64,000 nt of DNA from Streptococcus castoreus DSM 17536 (GTDB lineage Bacteria; Bacillota; Bacilli; Lactobacillales; Streptococcaceae), in contig NZ_KE384294.1 of NCBI RefSeq assembly GCF_000425025.1, positions 1 through 64,000 on the forward strand. The letters run 5' to 3'. The notes under the pieces are model-generated. The model was not told the origin of the DNA. It searched no databases and saw only the letters and a list, made by a program, of their open reading frames with translations. Below, in pieces: positions 30,160 through 39,878 of the stretch; within the stretch, counting starts at the first letter, position 1, and each line of letters begins with the position of its first letter. A program made the translations under genes and the position numbers.

Positions 30160-31517
30160 CAGGCTTCTCCTTTTAAGCGACCAAAGGTCGCCAAAAACTC
30201 ATCCCCACGGACTTCAAAATTAGGATACCTATCCCAACTGGCATTGGCTGGACTTAGTAAGATAATATCACCTCTCTGAGCCTGTTTAAAAGCAAGTTGG
30301 GTAGCGGCTGCAACATCTTTTGCCTCAAGGTAAGCAACTCCTGCCTTATCAGCAGCTCGTTTCATCCGCTCTGCTGATTCTCCCAAAATAATCATCTTTT
30401 TAACTCCTAGAAGATCAGGCACTAGGTCGTCAAACTCATTACCACGGTCTAAACCGCCTGCAATCAAAATAACACGACTATTATCAAAACCTGATAATGC
30501 TTTTTGAGTAGCCAATATATTAGTCGATTTACTGTCATTATAGAAGGTTATGCCATTAACTTGACCAACCATCTGAAGGCGATGTTTGACCCCACCAAAC
30601 TGTGCTAACCTTTCTGCAATCACTGCATTCTCAATACCACGTAATTTAGCGACGGCAATAGTCGCTAGTGCATTTTCAATATTGTGCTGACCTGGAACCC
30701 CTATATCCGTAGCTGCCATAATCTCTTCACCTTTAAAACAGAGCATGCCATCTTTTAAGTAGGCGCCATCAACCACCTCTTGAGTTGAAAAAGGTATTAG
30801 CGTTGCTGACGTTTTTGGTACCAACGCTTTCATAGTCTCCTGATTTGCATTTAAAACAAGGTAATCAGTTACTGTCATTTGTTTTTGAATCATCCATTTA
30901 GCAGCCACATAATCCTCAAAATTCCCATGGTAATCAAGGTGAGTTGGCATTAGGTTAGTAATAACTGCAATATGAGGATGGAAAGCTTCAACCCCCATCA
31001 ATTGAAAAGAGGAAAGTTCCATGACCAAAGTATCATCAGCAGTTGCTTTTTGAACAACTTCTGAAGCAGGATAACCAATATTACCAGATAAAAGAGCCGA
31101 TTGCCCACCTGCATTTAAGACATTGGCAATCATTGTTGTAGTGGTTGTTTTCCCATTTGAACCCGTAATACCAATAATTGGTGCTTCAGATACTAAATAA
31201 GCCAATTCGACTTCAGTCAAAATCGGAATTTGTTTATCAAGCGCACGTTTAACCATTAGGTTATGGTAAGGAATTCCTGGATTTTTAACCATATACTGGA
31301 ATTCCTCATCCAACAATGATAGAGGATGACTGCCACAAACCACCCTAATACCCGCTTCCAACAAAGACTGTGCAGTAGGGTTTTCTTCAAAAGGCTTGCC
31401 ATCATTTACGGTAACAAGGGCACCCAACTTGGTCAAAAGCCTTGCTGCTGCCTCACCAGATCTGGCTAAGCCTAATATTAATACTTTTTTGTTCTGAAAA
31501 TCTCTGATTTTTTTCAT
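30159..31517 (-). CDS. murD: UDP-MurNAc-L-Ala:D-Glu ligase MurD
   Basis: This 452-residue cytoplasmic ligase adds D-Glu to UDP-MurNAc-L-Ala. The N-terminal domain starts [18 protein letters not shown]. The ATP loop is [19 protein letters not shown] near residue 115, and later motifs include [15 protein letters not shown] near 325. It is first in the murD-murG-divIB operon. Confidence 0.97.
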   Translation of the reverse strand: MKKIRDFQNKKVLILGLARSGEAAARLLTKLGALVTVNDGKPFEENPTAQSLLEAGIRVVCGSHPLSLLDEEFQYMVKNPGIPYHNLMVKRALDKQIPILTEVELAYLVSEAPIIGITGSNGKTTTTTMIANVLNAGGQSALLSGNIGYPASEVVQKATADDTLVMELSSFQLMGVEAFHPHIAVITNLMPTHLDYHGNFEDYVAAKWMIQKQMTVTDYLVLNANQETMKALVPKTSATLIPFSTQEVVDGAYLKDGMLCFKGEEIMAATDIGVPGQHNIENALATIAVAKLRGIENAVIAERLAQFGGVKHRLQMVGQVNGITFYNDSKSTNILATQKALSGFDNSRVILIAGGLDRGNEFDDLVPDLLGVKKMIILGESAERMKRAADKAGVAYLEAKDVAAATQLAFKQAQRGDIILLSPANASWDRYPNFEVRGDEFLATFGRLKGEA

Positions 31518-31654
31518 CTAAACCCACACTATCTATTCTATTTAGTTTCTATTTTACCCTTATTTAACCGCTTTTTCAAGATTTTAAAAGTTGACATTCT
31601 TAAACAAGAACGGTCGTTCCTTTTCATTTCAATTCTATGTCAAAGTCATTAAGC

Positions 31655-31858
31655 ACCAGAAAAACCAAAAGGGAGCGGGGAAAAACTCAAGCAATCAAAA
31701 AAGAGTTCGTCCCCCCTGCACAGTTGATTAGACCGGATTTGGAGTGTAAAATACGAACAAATCTGCCAATCAACCACTGCGCTGAGAGGTTTACGCAAAC
31801 TATGAGAGGTGAGATTGGACTTTTTGCCCAGCCTCTTTCCATAATACTTGACCTCTAG
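31655..31858. repeat. Repeat-like intergenic segment with hairpin
   Basis: The 356 bases between murD and the next gene hold no convincing gene. A 73-codon open frame on the plus strand (31637-31858) lacks a ribosome site and family features. The segment contains GGGGAAAAACTC...GAGTTCGTCCCC, which can fold, followed by CAGTTGATTAGACCGG and an unusually G+C-rich tail. It looks like the dispersed intergenic modules of pyogenic streptococci as I remember them. No second copy was noticed in this window. Confidence 0.35.
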
Positions 31859-31873
31859 ACTTCCCTTACTCTG

Positions 31874-33478
31874 TTAAGATAATCTTCCAAAACGGTCAAA
31901 AAAGTACCAACTTCCATCGATCTGATGCCAACCTGTAACAGCATTGCAATCATCGTCACAATAATAATAGTTATGGCCATCTTTTACCCATTTATTTTGA
32001 ACAAAATAGCCATTCACAGCGTAACGGTAATACCCCCATTCATTACGATACCATACGCCCTCACTGACGATACTATCTGAAGTCTTTGGTCTATTAGAAA
32101 CCTTTTGGCGTTTAGAAATGACTGAGCCATTTTGATTGGTATAAGTATCAAAGCTTTCTTTTGGAATCGTGAAAAGATTTGTTCTTGATTCAAGATTAGA
32201 TTTAAAAAGGTTTGCATAAGCATTATCAGTCAAGTAGGTTGTTGCACTAGCTTTCTCTCCACTAATATTACTGCCATAAATGAGCCATTCGCTTGGCTGA
32301 CTACGAACCATCCAATCTTCAAAATCTTTACTATACTCCATTTCTCCAATTCCAGTTGCCTCACGCACTGTCATCTCTACCGGGGTATAAACTCTACCAA
32401 AGTATTCTATTTTAACCCTTTTCCCTGGAAGATTGCCACTCGTTGTATCAAGAAAATACCAAGAACCATCATAATGAACCCTAGTTATTTGATGAGGAAT
32501 TCCCTTATGGTTGATACCACCAACAACATAGGCTTTGATTCCCATCAAGTTAAGTGCTCGTGCAGTGATAGCACTATAACCGACACAAACAGCCTTTTGG
32601 CGTTCTGTCACAGAAAAAATATCCGCAGCTCTATAATAAGCAGCCTTGTCATCAATGCTACCACCTCCTAAATCATATTGAAATGTATTTGTAACATAGA
32701 GACACCACTTTCTCAATCTTCCTTTTTCCGTAGTTTCGCTCAAAGCTCCTGATTTTTTTATCAATTCTTTAATTTTTTCGTCATTAGTAAGATAACGATA
32801 AAGTCCAGCATTGGTATTTTCATACCCTCTAATAGAGCCATTTCCAACACCTTCCACGTAATTCATCATTCGAATTTTCCGAGAATAAATCGTTTGAGAA
32901 CCCATTGTTTTTTGATAAGATTGCTGACCAATTGACAATCCAGCATTAGCTAATAATAATTTTAAAGGAATACTCTCATTTAAGTTAAAACTGGCAAAAA
33001 CTGACTTCTCTTTCAAATCAAAATCCTGAATTGTTTTACGAACTATGGCATTAAACTCTTCTAAGCTATTAAGAAGGTAGTCCGTTTTTTTAATCAGTAA
33101 AAGCGTTTCTCCTCCACTGATCCACTTATTGTTGGTTTTTACAAAATCATATTTCGTGTGATAATCTGAGCCTAATTGGTTAGATAAACCCCTTTCAATT
33201 TCAAAAGACCAAACCCTGAAACTTTCATTTGTTCCCAGCACATAAACATTTAGACTTGAGACACGGTCACCACCTCTTTCTTGAGCAAGCGCTTGTAATA
33301 CTTGTTCGGCACTGACACTAACTTTTTCAAGACGATCGGTTTGTAAAAGGTGATCTTTTCGATCAAGCTCACTTGATACCATACTTGAATAATTGGAGTA
33401 AGCGTTTGCATTTATCGGTGCTAACCCAAGACAGGTCAAAAGCACCACAAGTCCTAATCGGCATCGTATATTTTTCAT
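31874..33478 (-). CDS. Secreted transglutaminase-like protein with C-terminal wall-binding-type repeats
   Basis: This 534-residue exported protein starts at the ATG at 33478 (AAAGGA upstream) with the signal peptide MKNIRCRLGLVVLLTCLGLA ending near ANA-YS. The N-terminal region (about 40-230) is unrecognised. A transglutaminase-like cysteine peptidase core covers about 255-350, with Cys in KAVCVGYSA, His in HQITRVHYDG and Asp in WYFLDTTSG as a plausible triad. The C-terminus has tandem aromatic repeats (WYRNEWGYYRYAVNGYFV, then NYYYCDDDCNAVTGWHQI, ending SWYFFDRFGRLS) like choline- or glucan-binding modules. Substrate unknown; a role at the cell surface is inferred. Confidence 0.8.
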   Translation of the reverse strand: MKNIRCRLGLVVLLTCLGLAPINANAYSNYSSMVSSELDRKDHLLQTDRLEKVSVSAEQVLQALAQERGGDRVSSLNVYVLGTNESFRVWSFEIERGLSNQLGSDYHTKYDFVKTNNKWISGGETLLLIKKTDYLLNSLEEFNAIVRKTIQDFDLKEKSVFASFNLNESIPLKLLLANAGLSIGQQSYQKTMGSQTIYSRKIRMMNYVEGVGNGSIRGYENTNAGLYRYLTNDEKIKELIKKSGALSETTEKGRLRKWCLYVTNTFQYDLGGGSIDDKAAYYRAADIFSVTERQKAVCVGYSAITARALNLMGIKAYVVGGINHKGIPHQITRVHYDGSWYFLDTTSGNLPGKRVKIEYFGRVYTPVEMTVREATGIGEMEYSKDFEDWMVRSQPSEWLIYGSNISGEKASATTYLTDNAYANLFKSNLESRTNLFTIPKESFDTYTNQNGSVISKRQKVSNRPKTSDSIVSEGVWYRNEWGYYRYAVNGYFVQNKWVKDGHNYYYCDDDCNAVTGWHQIDGSWYFFDRFGRLS

Positions 33479-33680
33479 CACTAATTTTCCTTTTCTTTCC
33501 ATAATTTTCTAATATCATTATATTATATTATTAAAAAAGATAAATTCATTAATGATTTATCTGCTGTAATGATAAGAGTGATTTAAACACCCTCAAAATA
33601 AGTTCATCGTTTTTCTATCTAATTACCCACTCCTATAGTCATAGCGTGCTTAATCCTTAATTTTTAGGGATCCCATTAAT

Positions 33681-33720
33681 GAAAAAAGACCAAGCTCTGT
33701 ATAAAACAGAGCTCAGCCCT
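33681..33720 (-). terminator. Terminator after the DUF3165 gene
   Basis: AGCTCTGT-tttat-ACAGAGCT then TGGTCTTTTTT on the minus strand, about 75 bases past the stop. Upstream bases 33503-33680 hold only A+T-rich sequence before the transglutaminase-like gene. Confidence 0.75.
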
Positions 33721-33795
33721 TCACAATGAAATGTTAATGAATTAATGTTTTAAGTCCTTAAATTTGAAATCAAGGTAGAAAATAACAGATTACAT

Positions 33796-34050
33796 TTATT
33801 TGACTCTAGTTTTTTTAGGCATTTTTAACAAATCCTTGAGGGCAAAATAACCTAATATAATCAGTCCAATTCCTACAAAAATTTCAGGTGGTGTCTGCAT
33901 TATTTTTATAAAACTGAGACCTGCCAGAACAATCAGCAAAGCCACTAAACCGACCAAACCAATCATACCGAGCGTATTACGGACACTTTTAGGTGCCATA
34001 AATAGATAGTAGGAAGTGATTAAGACGGCAATGATAAGATAAAACATCAC
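33796..34050 (-). CDS. DUF3165 membrane protein
   Basis: This 84-residue protein has three predicted membrane helices (about 3-18, 25-48, 55-72) and a basic tail KMPKKTRVK. It belongs to a streptococcal family of unknown function found next to typA. A good purine-rich site (GGAAAGGAG) precedes the ATG. Confidence 0.8.
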   Translation of the reverse strand: MMFYLIIAVLITSYYLFMAPKSVRNTLGMIGLVGLVALLIVLAGLSFIKIMQTPPEIFVGIGLIILGYFALKDLLKMPKKTRVK

Positions 34051-34159
34051 AATCTCCTTTCCCTCTCATTTGTATCAAGACTAAGACGTTTTTAGACCCA
34101 AAAGCCCTTCAAATCATCTATTCTAAACATTTTTTTGAGGGCTAAACCAGTGATTACAC

Positions 34160-36001
34160 TTATTCAGCTGATTTTTTCTTTTTATTCGCTTTATCACGCG
34201 CAGCCTTATTCAAAATTTGTTTACGCAAACGAATTGACTCTGGTGTTACTTCCATGTATTCGTCGTCGTTTAAAAATTCTAATGATTCTTCAAGAGTCAA
34301 AATACGAGGAGTTTTAATAACAGCGGTTTGGTCTTTGGTTGCTGAACGAACATTTGTCATTTGTTTAGCAGTTGTAATATTAACCCCAAGGTCATTGTCA
34401 CGTGAATTTTCACCAACAATCATTCCCTCATAAACTTCCGTTCCTGGATTTACAAAGATTGTGCCCCGCTCTTCAATACGCATGATTGAGTAAGTGGTTG
34501 CTTTACCATTATCAATAGAAACAAGAGCTCCACGGTGACGGCCACCAATCTCACCGGCAACAACCGGCATGTATTGGTCAAATGTGTGATTCATGATACC
34601 ATAGCCACGTGTCATCGAAAGAAACTCTGTTGAATAACCAATCAGCCCACGAGCAGGAATCAAGAAAATCAATCGGGTTTGTCCATTACCAACCATTTGC
34701 ATATCAAGCATATCCCCTTTACGTTCTGAAAGAGATTGGATAATAGCCCCTTGATATTCTTCTGGTGTATCAATCTGCACACGTTCAAATGGCTCACATT
34801 TCACGCCATCAATTTCCTTGATAATTACTTCTGGACGTGACACTTGCAGTTCATAACCTTCACGACGCATGGTTTCAATAAGAATAGACAAGTGCAACTC
34901 TCCACGACCCGAAACAGTCCATTTATCTGGAGAGTCTGTTGGATCAATTCTAAGCGAAACATCTGTCTGCAATTCAGCTAAGAGACGCTCTTCAATTTTA
35001 CGTGACGTGATCCATTTTCCTTCACGACCAGCAAATGGTGAATTATTTACTAAGAAAGTCATTTGAAGAGTTGGCTCATCGATTCGAAGAATCGGCAAAG
35101 CCTCTACACAGTCAGTCGGTGTAATGGTTTCACCAACGAAGATGTCTTCCATACCAGAAACAGCAATCAAATCACCAGCTTTAGCTTCTTGGATTTCTCG
35201 ACGTTCCAAACCGAAGAAACCAAACAGTTTTGTGACACGAAAGTTTTTCGTTGTGCCATCTAGTTTTGAAAGTGTAACTTGGTCACCGACTTTAACTGCC
35301 CCACGAAAGACACGACCAATACCAATACGACCAACAAAATCATTGTAATCAAGAAGTGATACTTGGAATTGTAAAGGCTCATCCGAATTATCCACTGGTG
35401 CTGGAATATGATCAATAATAGTATCAAAAATCGGTGCCATTGTATGCACTTGATCAGCCGGATCATCTGATAATGACGAGGTTCCATTAATTGCTGATGC
35501 GTAAACAACTGGAAATTCTAGTTGCTCATCATCTGCACCAAGTTCAATAAATAATTCAAGAACTTCATCCACAACCTCAGCTGCACGAGCTGATGGTTTG
35601 TCAATCTTATTAACAACAACAATCGGGATAAGGTTTTGCTCAAGCGCTTTTTTCAATACGAAACGTGTCTGAGGCATAGTTCCTTCGTAGGCATCCACAA
35701 CAAGAACAACCCCGTCAACCATTTTCATGATACGTTCAACTTCGCCACCGAAATCCGCGTGTCCTGGAGTATCCATGATGTTAATACGAACATCGTTGTA
35801 AGCTACCGCAGTATTTTTCGCAAGGATAGTAATCCCACGTTCTTTTTCAAGGTCATTGGAATCCATGGCACGCTCTTGAAGCTCTTTACGCTCATCAAGA
35901 GTATGAGATTGTTTTAATAATTCGTCAACAAGTGTTGTTTTTCCGTGGTCAACGTGAGCAATAATCGCTACATTACGGATGTCAGTTCTTAAATTAATCA
36001 T
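34160..36001 (-). CDS. typA: Ribosome-associated GTPase TypA/BipA
   Basis: This 613-residue translational GTPase of the EF-G/LepA group is involved in ribosome assembly and stress or cold growth. G1 is [10 protein letters not shown] (about residue 15), G3 is DTPGHADFG near 77, and G4 is VVNKIDKP near 130. EF-G-like domains III and V and a BipA-specific C-terminal domain follow, ending in a Lys-rich tail. Length is normal. Confidence 0.97.
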   Translation of the reverse strand: MINLRTDIRNVAIIAHVDHGKTTLVDELLKQSHTLDERKELQERAMDSNDLEKERGITILAKNTAVAYNDVRINIMDTPGHADFGGEVERIMKMVDGVVLVVDAYEGTMPQTRFVLKKALEQNLIPIVVVNKIDKPSARAAEVVDEVLELFIELGADDEQLEFPVVYASAINGTSSLSDDPADQVHTMAPIFDTIIDHIPAPVDNSDEPLQFQVSLLDYNDFVGRIGIGRVFRGAVKVGDQVTLSKLDGTTKNFRVTKLFGFFGLERREIQEAKAGDLIAVSGMEDIFVGETITPTDCVEALPILRIDEPTLQMTFLVNNSPFAGREGKWITSRKIEERLLAELQTDVSLRIDPTDSPDKWTVSGRGELHLSILIETMRREGYELQVSRPEVIIKEIDGVKCEPFERVQIDTPEEYQGAIIQSLSERKGDMLDMQMVGNGQTRLIFLIPARGLIGYSTEFLSMTRGYGIMNHTFDQYMPVVAGEIGGRHRGALVSIDNGKATTYSIMRIEERGTIFVNPGTEVYEGMIVGENSRDNDLGVNITTAKQMTNVRSATKDQTAVIKTPRILTLEESLEFLNDDEYMEVTPESIRLRKQILNKAARDKANKKKKSAE

Positions 36002-36035
36002 TTGTTCCTCTAAGTAAATATATTTTAACCTATAG

Positions 36036-36044
36036 ATTATAACA
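36036..36044 (-). promoter_or_regulatory. Extended -10 promoter for typA
   Basis: TGTTATAAT on the minus strand, about 35 bases before the typA ATG. No good -35 is seen. Confidence 0.45.
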
Positions 36045-36113
36045 CAAATTTTTTCAAAAAACTGATTTTAGTTAATTGTAAATGTTTTCAGTATTTTAGG
36101 AGTTGATTACAGC

Positions 36114-36171
36114 TAAAAAAGAAAGTTAAGTCTGATTAAAATCGTTTGATTTCAATAGATCTAACTTTCTA
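36114..36171 (-). terminator. Terminator after the rhodanese-like gene
   Basis: AGAAAGTTA and TAACTTTCT form the outer stem, with an inner AAATC/GATTT pairing, and a TTTTTT tract follows on the minus strand. It ends the yqgQ-glk-rhodanese unit. Confidence 0.75.
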
Positions 36172-36197
36172 CACTATATCTCTTTATATTTTAGGCT

Positions 36198-36578
36198 TTA
36201 TTTGACCTTGCCATTCCAATAATCAAGCCCCTCTTTCAAGATATAAATATCGTTGAAACCAGCTTTTTTAAGCTTTTTGACCGCACGCACACGGTATTGA
36301 GGTCTCATGTTTTCGTAAATGAGGACCGGTTTATCTTTACGCAACCCTTTGATAGCAGCATCAAATTGTTGCACAGGAAAATTTCTTGCTCCTAGAATAT
36401 GCTTGGCTCTAAAAGCTGCAGGCTCTCGTAAATCAATTAGTTGACCTTGACGCATTAAGTCTTTAAAAGTGTCATTGTCTACCTGCTTTGCCATTCTCTT
36501 AAAAGAGAAATAATTCCATGTATAATAAGCAGCAACTCCAACTAGGAGCGACCATCCGATAAATGTCATTGGGGACAT
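36198..36578 (-). CDS. Membrane-anchored rhodanese-like protein without catalytic cysteine
   Basis: This 126-residue protein has one N-terminal membrane helix (about 4-22) and a rhodanese fold (QGQLIDLREPAAFRAKHILGARNFP near residue 50). Where active rhodaneses have the Cys loop, this one reads VLIYENMRPQYRVRA, and there is no cysteine in the whole protein. Sulfur transfer is therefore not expected; a scaffold or binding role is inferred. GGAG is better placed for the second of two adjacent ATGs (36578). It follows glk closely. Confidence 0.85.
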   Translation of the reverse strand: MSPMTFIGWSLLVGVAAYYTWNYFSFKRMAKQVDNDTFKDLMRQGQLIDLREPAAFRAKHILGARNFPVQQFDAAIKGLRKDKPVLIYENMRPQYRVRAVKKLKKAGFNDIYILKEGLDYWNGKVK

Positions 36579-36587
36579 CATTAACTC

Positions 36588-37559
36588 CTATTCTGTGATA
36601 AATTGCCTTGCAAGGCTAGCCGCACCGATAATCCCAGCATCGTTACCAAGCTCTGCAATTTTAAGTTTAGTAGAGTTTCTTACCTGTGGGAAAGTAAAGG
36701 TAACAAAATATTTTTCAATGCGCGAGCGTAAAAACTCTCCAGCTGCTGAGACACCTCCACCAATCACGACTGAATCTGGATTAAGAATGTTGGAAATATT
36801 GGCTGAAGCAAGTCCAAGATAATACCCAACTTTTTCAACGACTGAGTCTGCAAAAGAATCCCCTGCCTGAGCTGCTGTAAAAATATCCTTACTGGTTACT
36901 CCTTCGCCATTATCAATAGCTGCTTTAATCACTGAATCCCCTTCATAGGCTTCGGCTAAAAGTCTAGCAACCTTAACGACACCTGTCGCAGAAGCAACCG
37001 TTTCTAAACAACCATATGAGCCACAAGTGCAGGCAAAACCATTTTCTGGTTCAACAATCATGTGACCAATCTCGCCACCTGCTCCTGCAACCCCATGAAT
37101 CAAGTTTCCATCAGCAATAATGCCTCCGCCAACACCTGTTCCTAATGTCATAAAGACTACATCTGGATTGTTTTCACCAGCTCCAATCCAACGTTCACCA
37201 AGGGCAGCAACATTGGCATCATTATCAATAGCGAAAGGAATGCCTAATTCTTTCTCAATCATTGAACCTACCTCTTGAGTCTCTTTCCAGTTAAGATTGA
37301 AAGCCCCTGTAACCGTATTAGTATCACGGTCAACAGCTCCTGGCGAACCCATACCAATACCCACAAAATCATCACTGCTTAGACCATACAACTTTAAGCG
37401 ATGTTTTATGGAGACAATAATATCAGGAACAATGTGCTTGCCCCCTTCTAAAATATTAGTTTCAATCGCCCACTTTTCTTGTACTTCACCTTCTAACGTT
37501 AAAATTCCAAATTTAACAGTTGTTCCACCTAAATCAATCCCCAATAATTTTTGCCTCAT
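36588..37559 (-). CDS. glk: ROK-family glucokinase
   Basis: This 323-residue cytoplasmic enzyme phosphorylates glucose with ATP. The N-terminal ATP motif is LLGIDLGGTTVKFGIL (residues 5-20). The ROK signature around residue 135 contains VFMTLGTGVGGGIIADG, and the zinc-binding motif is CTCGSYGCLE near 178. It overlaps yqgQ by 26 bases, an arrangement common in Firmicutes. Confidence 0.95.
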   Translation of the reverse strand: MRQKLLGIDLGGTTVKFGILTLEGEVQEKWAIETNILEGGKHIVPDIIVSIKHRLKLYGLSSDDFVGIGMGSPGAVDRDTNTVTGAFNLNWKETQEVGSMIEKELGIPFAIDNDANVAALGERWIGAGENNPDVVFMTLGTGVGGGIIADGNLIHGVAGAGGEIGHMIVEPENGFACTCGSYGCLETVASATGVVKVARLLAEAYEGDSVIKAAIDNGEGVTSKDIFTAAQAGDSFADSVVEKVGYYLGLASANISNILNPDSVVIGGGVSAAGEFLRSRIEKYFVTFTFPQVRNSTKLKIAELGNDAGIIGAASLARQFITE

Positions 37560-37767
37560 TTGTCTGCCCTTCTTTTTCCATTTCTATACGATGCTCATGC
37601 CGTAAAATCAACTCTGCATTTAGGTACTCGCACTTATCTAACAACCCGCTATCATACAAGCCTTGAAGTTCAATTTTCATCATCTCAATATCATAAAGAC
37701 GCTTTCCAAGATAAACAAAAATACCAAAGTTTTTTAATAATTGCTGCACATCATATAATGTTTTCAT
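37534..37767 (-). CDS. yqgQ: YqgQ-family protein (DUF910)
   Basis: This 77-residue protein matches the YqgQ pattern (MKTLYDVQQLLKNFGIFVYLGKR and YDIEMMKIELQGLYDSGLL). It is small, helical and of unknown function, commonly just upstream of glucokinase, and its 3' end overlaps glk. Conservation of this gene pair supports that it is real. Confidence 0.9.
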   Translation of the reverse strand: MKTLYDVQQLLKNFGIFVYLGKRLYDIEMMKIELQGLYDSGLLDKCEYLNAELILRHEHRIEMEKEGQTNEAKIIGD

Positions 37768-37857
37768 AATAACTAAATTTTAGCAAATTCTAAGGAAGAT
37801 TTCAAGATAATGATGCAATCGCTTTCTACATTTCTGAAAACACTATGAGCTTTCTCA

Positions 37858-37894
37858 AAGATAAAAGAAGCCAATAATTATTATCGACTTCTTG
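37858..37894 (-). terminator. Terminator after dpr
   Basis: AAGAAGTC and GGCTTCTT flank a 14-base A+T-rich loop, followed by TTATCTTT on the minus strand. Confidence 0.6.
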
Positions 37895-37913
37895 AATACT
37901 ATCATCTTATCAT

Positions 37914-38444
37914 TTAAAAGATTGCTGGACCTTGACCACGTTCTGCCTGAAGCATCCAGATGGTTTTTTCAGCATCTGTTTTTGCTGCTGTGAACAAATC
38001 ATTGGTTCCTGCGTCACCTTCTTCATCAGTGATGTCTAAACCAACTTGGTAAAGGCTACTCAAATAAAGGTAAACTTCTACCAATCTTGCTAAATGCTGA
38101 GCAACTGTTTTATCATAAGTTCCTTTTGTTTCGTCCAATTTAGAATGTTGTGAAAACTCTACTAATGTGGAATAAGGTGCTCCACCAATGGTAATCAAGC
38201 GCTCACTCATGTCATCTAAATTAGCATTCAAATTATCTAATAATTCATCCATTTTGGGGTGAAGATACAAAAATCCAGGACCACGCATATACCAATGAAC
38301 TTGATGAACAATTGAGGCGGCAACAGATAAATCTGCAACTGCTTGATTTAAAACAGCTTTTGTTTTTTCATTTTTTGCTGCTTCTTTCTTAGAAATGTTG
38401 TGGGTCACTGAAGCATAAATATTTTCAACAAGTGTGTTTGTCAT
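37914..38444 (-). CDS. dpr: Dps-like peroxide resistance protein
   Basis: This 176-residue ferritin-like protein assembles into a dodecamer that oxidises and stores iron, preventing Fenton damage. The ferroxidase residues sit in [20 protein letters not shown] (His near residue 44) and [12 protein letters not shown]. Length matches streptococcal Dpr. GAGGAG lies before the ATG. It has its own terminator and a PerR-like site upstream. Confidence 0.95.
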   Translation of the reverse strand: MTNTLVENIYASVTHNISKKEAAKNEKTKAVLNQAVADLSVAASIVHQVHWYMRGPGFLYLHPKMDELLDNLNANLDDMSERLITIGGAPYSTLVEFSQHSKLDETKGTYDKTVAQHLARLVEVYLYLSSLYQVGLDITDEEGDAGTNDLFTAAKTDAEKTIWMLQAERGQGPAIF

Positions 38445-38577
38445 AATCGTCTCCTCACATTTAAGTTAATAGGGCAAGAATAGAACTAAATCGAACACCG
38501 CAACTATTGCAAGTAACGACCGTTTCCAAATTCTATTCGACACTAACAGACTGAATCTAACCAAAGAACTCCCTTAA

Positions 38578-38592
38578 TTAGAATCATTCTTG
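38578..38592 (-). promoter_or_regulatory. PerR-like box upstream of dpr
   Basis: TTAGAATCATTCTTG resembles the Per box TTATAATnATTATAA with a 7-1-7 layout and 11 of 15 positions matching. It lies about 134 bases before the dpr ATG. PerR control of this gene is known in S. pyogenes from a distal Per box, as I recall. Confidence 0.6.
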
Positions 38593-38663
38593 TTTTTATA
38601 GTTTTATTCTACAACGTTTTAAAAAAGATTGCAAGTATTTGATTTATTTTCGAATAACTAAGT

Positions 38664-39287
38664 ATGATAGTTTTTTGTAGTATTAGTTTTGGCATTATTT
38701 TAGCCCAATGTTTCAGATACCTTCTCAACTTTTTTTCAAACAATGATCAAAATCTAGCAGTAAAACCAAGCAGAACCTTTCAGACTCAAAAATCACTTTT
38801 TCTAATTGGTTTAAGACATTTTTCAGCTAATAAAAAAAGAGAACTTAGTCTAGAGTTAAGCCTAATGGCAATTTTATTTAGCTACCAGCTGCACTGGCTA
38901 ACTACCACTTACTGCTATTTGGCAATGATTTCCCTGTTATTTAGTCTATTTGATTGGCATTTCCAAGAATACCCATTCCTTTTGTGGCTCGTGAGTTTTC
39001 TGGCGCTGCTGATCTTTTATCCTCTTAATCATGTGACACTTCTTCTCCTTTTACTGGGTCTTTTAGCTTGTTTTTTAACTTTTCCGGTTGGTGCTGGAGA
39101 CTTTTTTTATCTTGCTAATCTAGCCTTAGTATTTGATCTCATATCACTTCTTTGGATTATTCAGTTAGCCAGTCTATTAGGCATTATTGCCTGCTTAGTA
39201 TTGGCAGTCAAACGAATTCCTTTTATTCCTTATTTAAGTTTTGGTCTGATTGGTGTCCTTATTCTTGAAAAAATGACTATATTATAA
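38664..39287 (+). CDS. Short prepilin peptidase (A24, ComC-like)
   Basis: This 207-residue polytopic membrane protein has about seven helices. The two catalytic aspartates are probably in [10 protein letters not shown] (about residue 97) and in VGAGDFFYL (about 145, the GxGD motif). The N-terminal region lacks the paired cysteines of long bifunctional enzymes. Such peptidases process competence pseudopilins. The ATG at 38664 has no good ribosome site, and the frame is closed just upstream. Its end overlaps the convergent response regulator gene by 6 bases. Confidence 0.8.
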   Translation: MIVFCSISFGIILAQCFRYLLNFFSNNDQNLAVKPSRTFQTQKSLFLIGLRHFSANKKRELSLELSLMAILFSYQLHWLTTTYCYLAMISLLFSLFDWHFQEYPFLLWLVSFLALLIFYPLNHVTLLLLLLGLLACFLTFPVGAGDFFYLANLALVFDLISLLWIIQLASLLGIIACLVLAVKRIPFIPYLSFGLIGVLILEKMTIL

Positions 39288-39878
39288 CCAACCATTTTGC
39301 TTAGCAAGACTAATAGCTTCAATACGATTAGAAACACCAAGTTTATCAAAAATTGATGAACTATAATTTCGAATAGTTCCACTAGATAAGAAAAGTAATT
39401 GACTTATTTCTTTACTTGTTTTTCCTTGGTTGATTAACCGAAGAATGGTCATTTCCTGTTGACTTAGAGGATTTGGATTTACAAAAAGATTTTCCATCAA
39501 TTCTGGAGAGTACTCTTTGCCTCCCTCCAAAACAGTGTGAATAGTCTTCATTAATTCAGAGATAGAGCGCTCTTTTAAAACATAGGCATCTACGCCAGCC
39601 TTAACCGCTCTTTGAAAATAGCCAATACGTCTAAAAGTAGTAACGATAATAACTTTAGTATCACTTCTTTTTTTAAGCCACTCCAAAACTTCTAAACCAT
39701 TCATTTCTGGCATCTCTACATCTAAGATGGCCACATCAATTGCTTTCTTTTGCAAAAGGACTTGGGCTTCTTTTCCATTTCCCACAGCTTCGACAGATTC
39801 AACTGATTCTTCCATTAGTAATAATTGCTTTAAAGCATCTCTCAACATCACTTGGTCTTCAGCAATTAATAATTTCAT
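39282..39878 (-). CDS. NarL/LuxR-family response regulator
   Basis: This 198-residue protein has a receiver domain (phosphoacceptor Asp in [13 protein letters not shown] near residue 53; acidic pair EDQ near the start) and a C-terminal LuxR-type helix-turn-helix ([20 protein letters not shown], then [20 protein letters not shown]). The ATG at 39878, after AAGGAATG, is preferred over one five codons upstream. It overlaps its kinase gene and controls, by inference, the adjacent ABC transporter. Confidence 0.93.
   Translation of the reverse strand: MKLLIAEDQVMLRDALKQLLLMEESVESVEAVGNGKEAQVLLQKKAIDVAILDVEMPEMNGLEVLEWLKKRSDTKVIIVTTFRRIGYFQRAVKAGVDAYVLKERSISELMKTIHTVLEGGKEYSPELMENLFVNPNPLSQQEMTILRLINQGKTSKEISQLLFLSSGTIRNYSSSIFDKLGVSNRIEAISLAKQNGWL

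Noticed and set aside
31637..31858. 73-codon plus-strand frame starting MSKSLSTRKT
   Set aside because: No ribosome site, no family features, and it lies in a repeat-like foldable segment.
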